Source: GWE2-51-13 sp041736705
GTDB taxonomy: Bacteria; Bacillota_I; Bacilli_A; Erysipelotrichales; Erysipelotrichaceae
NCBI GenBank assembly: GCA_041736705.1
Contig: JBGSTC010000033.1
Coordinates: 1 to 64,000 of the forward strand
DNA: 64,000 bases
Direction: 5' to 3'
Positions 25,042 to 32,813 of this stretch are shown here, one piece after another (position 1 is the first letter of the stretch; each line of letters opens with the position of its first letter). The notes under the pieces were generated by a model. It was given only the letters and a program-made list of their open reading frames with translations, ran no database searches and was not told where the DNA came from. The position numbers were made by a program, and so were the translations under genes.

Positions 25042-26732
25042 TCCATCTCCTCCTTGATGCTTTCAAACGGTGCAAGCACCCGTTTCGATCCGATCGTTTT
25101 CGGCCGGTTCGTCAAGTTCAAATGATAGGTCCCGTCGTGAGTCGTTTCAACTCGTACCACACCGTGCTTGATCGTGGTCGATGTGACGACGGGTTTGGGC
25201 TGATTCATCACGGATCGGTATTGATTGCGCTGAAGCGGGTTGTAGAAGGAAAGGTCGTCGGAAGTGAACAGGAGACTTCCAAAGAGCCAGTTCGAGAGGG
25301 ACAAGGTCTTTTTTTGATGCGGGGTCAGGGAGATGTTGGTATCGCGCAACAGGAACACGTCGGGGTCGTTGGTGAACGCCCGACCGTCGAGATGCCTGCG
25401 ACCGATCGAACTCCCGATCGCATGGTGTGTCGAAATCCGCTCGCGATGGAAAAGACGCATGTAGAATTTGTCGTCCCAATCCAAACCGACATCGCAGCCG
25501 ATCCGGCAGAAATCCACCAAGCCGAAACTCGAGGCCAACGGTACGCCGCATCCCAGGATGTATTTCTCCTTGACGTAATCCCGTACGAACAGCATCGCTT
25601 CCGCCATGAGCTGCCCGCGGGATTTATTGTTGCGCGGCAGCATGCAGGCGACATAGAGGAAATCCAGCTTCACCATGTCATAGCCCCAGTCGTTCAGCAC
25701 GACATCGAAAACCGCTCTCAAATGGTCGCGTACTTCCGATCGGTCCAGATCCAAGGCATAGAATCCGCTCCAATTGCTTCCGCCGCAAACGAATTCACCC
25801 TGCTCGTCTTTGATGAACCACTCGGGATGATCACGGAAAATCTGCGACTTCGTCTCAGCCACGAAAGGTGCCAACCATATCCCGGCTTTCATCCCCTTCG
25901 CATGGATCTTGTCCGCGATCGGCTTCATCCCTTGTCTGAACTTCGCAGGATCGACGCTTAACCAATCCCCGATCGCGGTTTGATAGCCATCGTCGATCTG
26001 GAAGAAATCGATATGGTTTTCATCATTGAAATTCGCCAAATTCTTCTCGATGATCGTCTCGGAGATGTTTTGGTAGTAATTGTACCAGCTGGTCCAGCCG
26101 GTCGCATGGTTCATGCGGGGAGGATTGATTCCCATGAGTTGAAAATAGACGTCATAGACTTCATCGCTTGTCCCGTACAGACTCACCAGATCCAGCACGC
26201 AACTTTCATCCTTCAGGACACATCCGGCATTGTCTTTCGTGAATACCCACTTTGCTTTGTCGTGGAAGTACTCGAGTATCGTGAATCCGTCTTTCTCATT
26301 CAACGATCCGAAAAGTGTTTTTTGGTGATCGGTTCCGATCGTCGCGAAGCTGAAACCATGGAAATGCCCTTTACGATGCGAGAACGGTCGGACCACGGTA
26401 TCGCCGTAAAGGTCGAACTTGTATTTTTTCACCATCGGTTTCGCCAGCGCTGAAAGATGGGGCATCGTATCGTTTACGCGCCACTCGCGGCTATCCGTCC
26501 AGGACTGATAGCCGTTGAAGAAGACCGGATCGTTTGTATCCACTTCAAGTTCGAGATTGCAGCGGACTTCTTCGATCTTGATCGGGACGAGAGGATGAAG
26601 GATGAGTCGCATACGGGTTCCGCAGGCGACTTGGGTGATCACCCACTCGGATTGGACATGCGATGATTTTTGTCCGGGTTGGATCGAGAACGATGCGCCC
26701 TGTACGTCGAAACGAACGGTGCAAACGCTCAT
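25038..26732 (-). CDS. Alpha-galactosidase, GH36
   Basis: About 564 residues. A retaining alpha-galactosidase: N-terminal beta-sandwich (to about residue 210), then a TIM barrel with FFQIDDGYQ, the nucleophile Asp in DMVKLDFLY and the acid/base Asp in RIGCDVGLDW. It has no signal peptide, so it cleaves imported alpha-galactosides in the cytosol. I start at ATG 26732: an AAGGCGG sits directly after the upstream transporter stop, and earlier in-frame ATGs lie within the transporter gene. It is third in the TetR operon. Confidence 0.9.
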   Translation of the reverse strand: MSVCTVRFDVQGASFSIQPGQKSSHVQSEWVITQVACGTRMRLILHPLVPIKIEEVRCNLELEVDTNDPVFFNGYQSWTDSREWRVNDTMPHLSALAKPMVKKYKFDLYGDTVVRPFSHRKGHFHGFSFATIGTDHQKTLFGSLNEKDGFTILEYFHDKAKWVFTKDNAGCVLKDESCVLDLVSLYGTSDEVYDVYFQLMGINPPRMNHATGWTSWYNYYQNISETIIEKNLANFNDENHIDFFQIDDGYQTAIGDWLSVDPAKFRQGMKPIADKIHAKGMKAGIWLAPFVAETKSQIFRDHPEWFIKDEQGEFVCGGSNWSGFYALDLDRSEVRDHLRAVFDVVLNDWGYDMVKLDFLYVACMLPRNNKSRGQLMAEAMLFVRDYVKEKYILGCGVPLASSFGLVDFCRIGCDVGLDWDDKFYMRLFHRERISTHHAIGSSIGRRHLDGRAFTNDPDVFLLRDTNISLTPHQKKTLSLSNWLFGSLLFTSDDLSFYNPLQRNQYRSVMNQPKPVVTSTTIKHGVVRVETTHDGTYHLNLTNRPKTIGSKRVLAPFESIKEEME

Positions 26733-26745
26733 TGTCCAATCCGCC

Positions 26746-28110
26746 TTACTTCGACGGAGCGTCATCGCTGATTCCGCGTAAGACGGCGGCTTCGTCATAG
26801 CCCAACAGCAGGAGCATTCCGATGAAACAGAACACGGCGGCCGCGACCGCGGTCAAACGGATTCCGATCTCGTTGGATCCGTTGCGTTCGATCAGAAGAA
26901 GCGCACTGATAATCAGCATCGAGATCATTTGTCCCATCTTCGACATAAAGGTACGGGTTCCGAAAAACATCGCTTCGCGGCGAACTCCGGTCGTACGGGC
27001 ATCGAATTCCGCGATGTCCGCGATGACGGCGTTGGGCAGGATACCGAAAATCGCCATCGGGATGCTTCCCAATCCGACTAAAATGAAGGCCTGGGTCATC
27101 GAAACGACGGGCAAGGTCCCTAAGAACGCACCGAAGACATAGGTCAGGATGAACAAGAGGAAGGCTGAAAGCAAGAGTTTCTTTTTACCGAATTTACGTG
27201 AAACCAAGTTGACCGGGACATAGAAGAGGAAGGAACCTAAGCCCAGGATGATCAGCAAGGTACCGGTCGTCTCTTCGGGGAGATTGAGGAGAACGGTGAC
27301 ATAATAGATCAAGGCGCTCTGGAAGACGGTGACCGCGACCCAATACACCAGGTCCGAAGCGACGAACAAGGTGAAATGCTTATTTCTAAAGGTCGCTTTC
27401 ATCGAATCGACCATCTTGACATCGGAAGGGGTCGACACACAATAACGTTTTTCATCGATCGCCAATACCGGGATGTATAGGAAAACCAAAGCGATGAGGG
27501 AAAGGATCGTGAACGCCAGACGCATCGCCGCGACCTTCTCCATGCCGCTTCCTTCAAACATCGTCCAAAGGAGCGGAGCCTGTGAAGCCACCGCAAAGCC
27601 CAAAAACCAGGTGACGGAGATGAAGGTGGAAAGATTCAAACGTTCTTGCGGCGTATGACCGAGTTCGGACATCAAAGCGAAGAACGGAGTGACATACATC
27701 GTCAAGAAGAGATAGAAGAGAAGCAGGTTGACGGTCAGCACGATCGCGTTGAGCCAACTGACCCCCGCGGTCGGATGATAAAAGACGAGCACGGTGAACA
27801 GGGCGAAAGGAACCGCGGATTTCTGCATGAACGAGATCCGTCTCCCCTTCTTCGATTTGCTTCGGTCGCTTAAGGTGGCGATCCACGGGTCGGTGATGGC
27901 ATCGAAGAACCGACCCAGCATCATGATCATTCCGATGATGGTCAGAAATCCAAAGAAACTGACTTGCGGGATACTTACCGGAATCCCTGAAATATCGGTC
28001 GGGATATAGTAGAAAATCAAGTAGGTCCCCACCAGACCCGACAACAAAGACCAACCGAACTGCCCCAACGAATAGGCGATCTGCTTCGACAACGGTAACT
28101 TTTCTTTCAT
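26746..28110 (-). CDS. GPH family sugar:cation symporter
   Basis: 454 residues and 12 helices. The glycoside-pentoside-hexuronide symporter hallmark is clear after helix 2 (DAITDPWIATLSDRSKSKKGRR, near 70-90). These carriers bring in oligosaccharides with Na+ or H+. Next to GH36 the likely cargo is melibiose or another alpha-galactoside (inference). CAGGAGGAAAC precedes the ATG, 18 bases after the regulator gene. Confidence 0.9.
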   Translation of the reverse strand: MKEKLPLSKQIAYSLGQFGWSLLSGLVGTYLIFYYIPTDISGIPVSIPQVSFFGFLTIIGMIMMLGRFFDAITDPWIATLSDRSKSKKGRRISFMQKSAVPFALFTVLVFYHPTAGVSWLNAIVLTVNLLLFYLFLTMYVTPFFALMSELGHTPQERLNLSTFISVTWFLGFAVASQAPLLWTMFEGSGMEKVAAMRLAFTILSLIALVFLYIPVLAIDEKRYCVSTPSDVKMVDSMKATFRNKHFTLFVASDLVYWVAVTVFQSALIYYVTVLLNLPEETTGTLLIILGLGSFLFYVPVNLVSRKFGKKKLLLSAFLLFILTYVFGAFLGTLPVVSMTQAFILVGLGSIPMAIFGILPNAVIADIAEFDARTTGVRREAMFFGTRTFMSKMGQMISMLIISALLLIERNGSNEIGIRLTAVAAAVFCFIGMLLLLGYDEAAVLRGISDDAPSK

Positions 28111-28128
28111 GTTTCCTCCTGAATAAAG

Positions 28129-28788
28129 TTAATTATTTCGGATAAAGCCGCAAATCATCTCGATGACGAGCCGGACTTGTGCTTCCCCCGTGACTTCCGA
28201 ATCACTGCGTACGATCTCACCGCGCAAGACGAACTTCTGGATGATGCTCATCAAGGTATGCATGCTGGTCATATAGAAGAGTTCGACGTTGAAATCATGC
28301 CGGATGGTCCCGTCCGATTTCCCCTTTTCGATCGCTTGGTAGATCGGTTCTTTGAGGGTGCGAAGAATGTCTTCGACTTCATCGAGTTGATCAAACCCGA
28401 CCGACTCGTTATGTACGAGATTATCGAATTGTTCCAGAAAGCGAAAGACTTCAGGGGTCTTTTGGAAATGGTAGAGGAAGATTTCAAGGAGATGTTGGAA
28501 TTGGGAAATGCCATCCATGTCTTCATATCCTCGTGGAAGATAGATCGGCAGCTGCATGAACTCGCGTTTCCATAGGGTCGCCGCACAATCGATCGCAAGT
28601 TGCTTCTTGGTCGGAAAGTAGCGGAACAACGTCGCGATCCCGACCTCGCTGGCATCGGCCACATCTTTCATCGTGGCTTGGTCCAAGCCCTTCAGCATAA
28701 AGACATCCAATGCGCACTGAAGGATATGTTCCCTGCGTTCTTCTTTTCTTTCTTCCCTTTCGGATTGCCGGATTTCCTGTAGTTTCAT
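28129..28788 (-). CDS. TetR family repressor
   Basis: 219 residues: a basic, charged N-terminal tail (1-15), a TetR helix-turn-helix at about 20-65 (TMKDVADASEVGIATLFRYFPTKKQLA) and an all-helical ligand domain. It is the first gene of the operon it most likely controls. An inverted repeat GTATCA-N9-TGATAC sits between its -10 box and ribosome site, as expected for autoregulation. The inducer may be a sugar or sugar product, which would be uncommon for TetR proteins. Confidence 0.9.
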   Translation of the reverse strand: MKLQEIRQSEREERKEERREHILQCALDVFMLKGLDQATMKDVADASEVGIATLFRYFPTKKQLAIDCAATLWKREFMQLPIYLPRGYEDMDGISQFQHLLEIFLYHFQKTPEVFRFLEQFDNLVHNESVGFDQLDEVEDILRTLKEPIYQAIEKGKSDGTIRHDFNVELFYMTSMHTLMSIIQKFVLRGEIVRSDSEVTGEAQVRLVIEMICGFIRNN

Positions 28789-28803
28789 GTTCCCTCCGAA
28801 TAT

Positions 28804-28858
28804 GATAGTATCACTATCACTATGATACCTATTATATCATTGAAAGCGCTATCCGCAA
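28804..28858 (-). promoter_or_regulatory. Promoter and TetR operator
   Basis: Minus-strand TTGCGG (28858-28853), 16 bp, TATAAT (28836-28831). Just downstream is GTATCA (28808-28813) N9 TGATAC (28823-28828), widening to an imperfect ATA-GTATCA/TGATAC-CTAT dyad. A repressor here would block start-site clearance. A second dyad AATGATA-TT-TATCATT lies at 28897-28912. Confidence 0.7.
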
Positions 28859-29011
28859 GGGGTCTTCCATGTTTTCCATGTTATTTATTGCTGATTAATG
28901 ATATTTATCATTGTTTCACCGGTTCTTTTAAGGAAGTATCGCTTCACTTCATCGCTTTTTCGGTCTATCAACCCACCTGTTTGAATCACGGCTTCATTTC
29001 GCGTTTTTGCG

Positions 29012-29040
29012 TTGAAATGAATGCATGTGTATGCTACAAT
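29012..29040 (+). promoter_or_regulatory. Promoter of tRNA-Trp
   Basis: TTGAAA, 17 bp, TACAAT with an extended TGC, ending 17 bases before the tRNA. Confidence 0.8.
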
Positions 29041-29057
29041 AATGGAGCGCAAAACCT

Positions 29058-29131
29058 AGGGGTATAGTTCAAAGGTAGAACAGTGGTCTCCAAAACCATC
29101 GATGTGGGTTCAATTCCTACTACCCCTGCCA
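29058..29131 (+). tRNA. tRNA-Trp (CCA)
   Basis: The acceptor AGGGGTA pairs with TACCCCT. The anticodon loop CTCCAAA gives anticodon CCA, the T arm has GTTCAAT, the discriminator is G, and the 3' CCA is encoded. Only UGG is read by this tRNA, in keeping with TGA being used as a stop in this window. Confidence 0.96.
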
Positions 29132-29141
29132 ATTGTCAATT

Positions 29142-29164
29142 AAGCCCTTTAGTAAGGGCTTTTG
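29142..29164 (+). terminator. Terminator of tRNA-Trp
   Basis: AAGCCCTT TAGT AAGGGCTT TTG, 11 bases after the tRNA. Confidence 0.8.
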
Positions 29165-29391
29165 TTATGTCTTGACAAACAATAACCATACAATTTTCTT
29201 GGTGCTGAACTATTAATTGAGCATGATACCATGAAAAAGGCTCGTTTCAGGGGATGTTTCAACAATTTTCCAATATCGTCACTTCATCTTTTGTTTCACT
29301 AGAAGCCATAGAGAAGAAAAGCCCTATCATTGGGCTTTGACATGATCCACAGTATATTAGTATAAATCCGAGATACTTGCTGCCCTGATAA
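29165..29391. other. AT-rich gap, no gene seen
   Basis: The only structure is a hairpin at 29312-29338 (AAAGCCC, 7-base loop, GGGCTTT) with a T-rich run on the minus strand; it probably ends the small membrane-protein gene to its right. A 22-codon frame from an ATG near 29231 has no support. Confidence 0.5.
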
Positions 29392-29586
29392 TCACTCTTT
29401 TTTCTTGAATATCTGAATTTGGATGAACATCATTATCAAAATAGCCAATACAGATAATAGACTAGCAGCATTTTCGAAATTCTTCTCAATGAAGAATATT
29501 TTGTAAATCGGAAGTAAAAATAACGCAATCGCAAAGAATAGTTCGTATTGAAGATTTGCGACAAGACTAGACTTACTATGTTTCAT
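29392..29586 (-). CDS. Small membrane protein, unknown
   Basis: 64 residues with two hydrophobic helices (about 15-33 and 41-58) and a Lys-rich C terminus. An AAAGGAG site precedes the ATG, and a TTACCG/17/TATACT promoter is at 29604-29632, so it is probably real. I do not recognise it. It lies in the AT-rich segment beside a dead transposase, which suggests it was acquired. Confidence 0.65.
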   Translation of the reverse strand: MKHSKSSLVANLQYELFFAIALFLLPIYKIFFIEKNFENAASLLSVLAILIMMFIQIQIFKKKE

Positions 29587-29603
29587 TTGATAACTCCTTT
29601 ATT

Positions 29604-29632
29604 AGTATATGAGATCTATATCCCTGCGGTAA
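29604..29632 (-). promoter_or_regulatory. Likely promoter of the 64-residue membrane protein gene
   Basis: Minus-strand TTACCG, 17 bp, TATACT. Confidence 0.5.
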
Positions 29633-29730
29633 AATGTAGTATATCCCCATTATATTGAGTAGTTTCTATAAAAACCCTGTGTCAAAACAACGTAAGATAC
29701 TACTTGGAAACCACCATCTTTTTCGTCCAG

Positions 29731-30277
29731 TATCGACTAAACTCAATTAATCAAAGATTGAATGAGGCTGCTTTCGTTTGAAGAACAGGCTAATATACTC
29801 AAACAGTTTATTCTTAACTTATTCTGTTTATCGTTGCTTCTGCGATAGATGCGAATCCTTACGGAAAACGCTAAATTTGCAGTTACGTCAGGAAATAATC
29901 AAATCTGCTACTGTATTGGCATCCCCGGTCACTGTGGAAAATCTGCTTTCCTGTTTCAAGTCACTGGCCATAGAATTCCTAGAGTGCGCTTCACAATATC
30001 TGTGTTTGGGGATTTATTTATCAAATAAACGATGACCTCTGAATTGTAGAGATCGACGACAACAGTCAGATCAGCCCACCTACTGTGCGACTTGCGTTGC
30101 AAAACGGTTCTTCGCAGATATGCCCTTGACGATTTGGCCCCTCATTCCAGGAGAAACTTTGCTGTTGTTAATCAGCGTGTGTTGTTGCCTCTTATGCTTG
30201 TATAAGATACACGCTAAAGAGTCTGTATATTCACTTTGAACTTTATCATTTGAAGAATCTCTGAAATCGACCATCAA
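29731..30277 (-). pseudogene. Decayed IS3-family transposase (orfB)
   Basis: Pieces of an IS3/IS150-type DDE transposase can be read on the minus strand in shifting frames. They are an N-terminal piece ending GISAKNRFATQVAQ (to 30080), then in another frame RWADLTVVVDLYNSEVI (about 30028-30075, around the first catalytic Asp), VFRKDSHLSQKQR (matching the SMSRKGN region), and KLFEYISLFFKRKQPHSIFD (29760-29811, matching the YIEFYNRKRRHSSLGY end). Stops and frameshifts interrupt it, and part of the first DDE block seems deleted. I could not find terminal inverted repeats. It is a dead relic. Confidence 0.75.
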
Positions 30278-30280
30278 TTA

Positions 30281-30439
30281 TTAATTGAGTTTCGATTTCT
30301 TATAGAAACTTAGAACAAATCCAAACATTTCCAGCAAGCATCCAATAATCAATGTTATACCGGTGCTACCAGTTTCCTCAGCTAGAATAAGGATAATTGT
30401 CAGCAGCAAGAAAAAATTCCCCAATATCATGTATTTCAT
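30281..30439 (-). CDS. Small membrane protein, unknown (52 residues)
   Basis: A short frame starting MKYMILGNFFLLLTIILILAE, with a second hydrophobic stretch (GITLIIGCLLEMFGFVLSFY) and a KKSKLN end, so two membrane helices. A GAAAGGATG ribosome site lies before the ATG. I do not recognise the family. It directly abuts the transposase relic and may be cargo or immunity-type small protein; that is only a guess. Confidence 0.55.
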   Translation of the reverse strand: MKYMILGNFFLLLTIILILAEETGSTGITLIIGCLLEMFGFVLSFYKKSKLN

Positions 30440-30578
30440 GTTTTCATCCTTTCATTCACCATCGTGATGATAAATAGCAGTTCCCATTTGTACTATTCAT
30501 TTAAAGAATCTAGTGCTTGTATCTGAATAATGCTTGTGAGGAGTAGTGGAGTATTATAGTGAATTATAGAAATCAATA
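30440..30578. other. AT-rich gap, nothing recognised
   Basis: About 140 bases between two small genes. No hairpin with a T-run, no good promoter and no supported frame were seen. Confidence 0.4.
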
Positions 30579-30926
30579 CTAATACTGTTCGCGATTTTCT
30601 GATACATTTTGATCTTTTGTGCCTCTAGAAACTAGTTCCGATTTTGTAAATATTGACTTAGTTCTTAGATATAGATGAGCAAAAATAAAGAAATAAGCGC
30701 CAAAAATATATGCAGCCATTTGTCTTGCTAACTCGAAACCTAATAAATAGTTTACGGCAACCACAAATAAGACAAGCAGTATAAACAATAATACGTAATG
30801 AGCCCAATGGTCATGAAATTCATACAGACTTCCGCATTTCGGACATTTATATGCGTTTTTGAATCTATAAAGATGGCTTACTTCCTTGTGGACAACAATA
30901 GGTTCACCACATACTTGACATTTCAT
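30579..30926 (-). CDS. Zinc-ribbon membrane protein, unknown
   Basis: 115 residues. An N-terminal zinc ribbon with Cys pairs CQVC (3-6) and CPKC (28-31), then two membrane helices (about 44-63 and 70-90), then a charged tail. A very strong AAAGGAGG site precedes the ATG. Such fusions are often small envelope or regulatory proteins, but the role is unknown. An open but startless fragment ends right before its ribosome site. Confidence 0.7.
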   Translation of the reverse strand: MKCQVCGEPIVVHKEVSHLYRFKNAYKCPKCGSLYEFHDHWAHYVLLFILLVLFVVAVNYLLGFELARQMAAYIFGAYFFIFAHLYLRTKSIFTKSELVSRGTKDQNVSENREQY

Positions 30927-30941
30927 TATTACATCCTCCTT

Positions 30942-31082
30942 TTATTCAAACATCTCTGAACTTACGTGTTTTACGATCAGATCAATATAACACTTTTGGG
31001 AATGTGAACTCTCCTTATAAGTAATCCGAAATTTTCTATCGTCTATCACTTCAACTGACCAATCAATCTCACAGAGTTTGTC
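30942..31082 (-). pseudogene. Startless coding fragment
   Basis: A 46-codon open stretch (including IDWSVEVIDDRKFRITYKE and CYIDLIVKHVSSEMFE) runs from a stop to a TAA that touches the ribosome site of the zinc-ribbon gene. It has no ATG at its head; only an internal GTG could start it, without a ribosome site. It is best read as the 3' remnant of a lost gene in the same small operon. It could also be chance. Confidence 0.35.
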
Positions 31083-31121
31083 TTAGTGAAATTGATAAAA
31101 GATAGTATCTAGTAGATCTGT

Positions 31122-31916
31122 TTAATCGTCGGAGTAGTTGGTCGAGCCAAGTGCTTTCGTCAACATCGGCTCCGATCGCCATTGAAACGACATACCCAAA
31201 CCATAACCAGGCGTTTGTCCGATGAACTCAAACGAGGGTGCAACGAAGAGAACACGATGTTCATAGCGGGCGTTTGCTTCGGAAATCGTGACGTTGCCCT
31301 GCATCCGACCTTCAACATAAACCGTGAAGCTTCGAAGCGATGACATCGCACCTGAAGTTGTGCCCGATCGGCGCAACGGCGCGTCGCAGGCAATTTCCGA
31401 ACCGAAGTTTGAAGAAGGGATGACGACGACGTCTTCGATGTAGGTTTCATTCCCTTGAGGCGAAGAATATTCAAGCGCACACGATGAATCCGCGATGGTA
31501 TAGTGCACGCGGGATCCGTTTCCGGCAAGCATGACGGATATCCTGTCGGTTGATTGGAATAGAGGGGTTTGGTTCCATACCCCGTAATATCTCACCTTAT
31601 AGCTCGTCGTATCCGTGATTGAGTCGTAGGTATATGCGGTTTCCGTGAGAGAACCGGTAAGTGTCGCAAGAGATCGTACCTTGAACCCATTCAGAAAGTG
31701 AAGCGACCGAATAGATTCATGACTTACGTCACTCTGAAAAACGGAGCGAAGTCGTTTCTCATTATCTTTGAATCCCTCACTAAGGTTCGCAACGCTTTCA
31801 ATACGATTCAGATATTCTTGCTTATTCTGAATAGACGTCAAGTGTCCATATAGGGTTGACGACGAAACGATGGTCAGAACGACGGAGATCCACAGAATAT
31901 TGCCTAATTTTGTCAT
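31122..31916 (-). CDS. Membrane-anchored extracellular protein, unknown
   Basis: 264 residues. One N-terminal hydrophobic helix (about 7-25) with few positive charges before it, then a short coiled-coil-like stretch (30-60), then a Ser/Thr/Gly-rich, probably beta-rich domain with two cysteines (about 147 and 178) that could form a disulfide. An AGGGGGAAC site precedes the ATG. G+C is higher than in the small genes to its left. The shape recalls pilin-like or secreted adhesin proteins, but there is no prepilin cleavage site and I do not recognise it. Confidence 0.6.
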   Translation of the reverse strand: MTKLGNILWISVVLTIVSSSTLYGHLTSIQNKQEYLNRIESVANLSEGFKDNEKRLRSVFQSDVSHESIRSLHFLNGFKVRSLATLTGSLTETAYTYDSITDTTSYKVRYYGVWNQTPLFQSTDRISVMLAGNGSRVHYTIADSSCALEYSSPQGNETYIEDVVVIPSSNFGSEIACDAPLRRSGTTSGAMSSLRSFTVYVEGRMQGNVTISEANARYEHRVLFVAPSFEFIGQTPGYGLGMSFQWRSEPMLTKALGSTNYSDD

Positions 31917-32171
31917 ATGTTCCCCCTGCTTTAATGATATGTCTTTGCGAAACGTCGTTTCACGTTATTTTAACGATATCATATCGTAGAAGCGTCCACA
32001 AGCAACGCATAACATGAATTTAGCGAATACTCTTAAAGTGTCTGGATGTACCTTAGGAACTTGCCAACGATGTCGGTCGTCGTTTTTCACCGAACACGGT
32101 TTGTTTCTCCGTAGGATGGATTTACTTTGTGATATAATTTCAATAATGAATATATCCATAAAGGTGCCCCT
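31917..32171. promoter_or_regulatory. Divergent intergenic region with plsY promoter
   Basis: An extended -10 TGA-TATAAT is at 32131-32139, about 35 bases before the plsY ATG, with no good -35. A 64-codon frame on the minus strand overlaps it but has no ribosome site. The left half holds nothing recognised. Confidence 0.5.
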
Positions 32172-32813
32172 ATGAAAGATCTCTTCATCGTCGCGATCAT
32201 CGGTTATTGTTTCGGGAATATCCAGACATCGTATTGGTTGGCCAAGATCGTGAAGAAGGTGGATATCCGGACGCTTGGCAAAGGCAATGCCGGGGCATCC
32301 AACACCTTCGAGTCCTTGGGCTGGAAATACGGTGTCTTTGTTGCTTTTGTGGATGTATTGAAGGGCTTGCTTTCCATCTTATTGATCAAGAATTTGTATC
32401 AGGTCGGATTGAATCCGCAAGGGGCGTTTCTGCTCTATCTTAACGGGTATTGCGTCATTCTCGGCCATATCTTCCCCTTCTACATGAATTTCAAGGGTGG
32501 GAAAGGAACCGCTTCTCTGATAGGATTAATGATGGGGCTGAATGTGTGGTTCGGTTTGGCGGGGATCGCCGTGATGGTCGTCGTTACCTTGGCGACCCAG
32601 TATGTCGCCGTGGGTACCGCCGTCTTGGTCACGTTCGTAGTCGTCGTCACGGTTTGGATGGATTGGGGTGCGGGAGCGATCACCCTTTCCTTGATGGGGG
32701 CCGCCTTGAGCCTTTACCTCCATCTGCCGAATTATCGCCGTATTGCCAAAGGAGATGAATCGAAGTTGTTTGCCGTACTTAAGAAGAAATCAACCAAAGG
32801 GGAAAACCAATGA
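32172..32813 (+). CDS. plsY: Acyl-phosphate:glycerol-3-phosphate acyltransferase PlsY
   Basis: A 213-residue integral membrane enzyme that makes lysophosphatidic acid from acyl-phosphate and glycerol-3-phosphate, the first step of membrane lipid synthesis. Signature loops: LGKGNAGASNTF (near 35-46) and GHIFPFYMNFKGGKGTA (near 95-112). About six helices. Its last four bases overlap the start of the following serine hydrolase gene. Confidence 0.93.
   Translation: MKDLFIVAIIGYCFGNIQTSYWLAKIVKKVDIRTLGKGNAGASNTFESLGWKYGVFVAFVDVLKGLLSILLIKNLYQVGLNPQGAFLLYLNGYCVILGHIFPFYMNFKGGKGTASLIGLMMGLNVWFGLAGIAVMVVVTLATQYVAVGTAVLVTFVVVVTVWMDWGAGAITLSLMGAALSLYLHLPNYRRIAKGDESKLFAVLKKKSTKGENQ

Noticed and set aside
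29778..30035. An 85-codon plus-strand frame
   Set aside because: It is antisense to recognisable IS3 transposase pieces and starts at a TTG with no ribosome site.
29121..31932. A possible att duplication of the tRNA-Trp 3' end (CCCCTGC near 31920)
   Set aside because: Only about eight bases match, and no integrase gene is present.
31965..32159. A 64-codon minus-strand frame
   Set aside because: It covers the plsY promoter and lacks a ribosome site or any recognisable feature.
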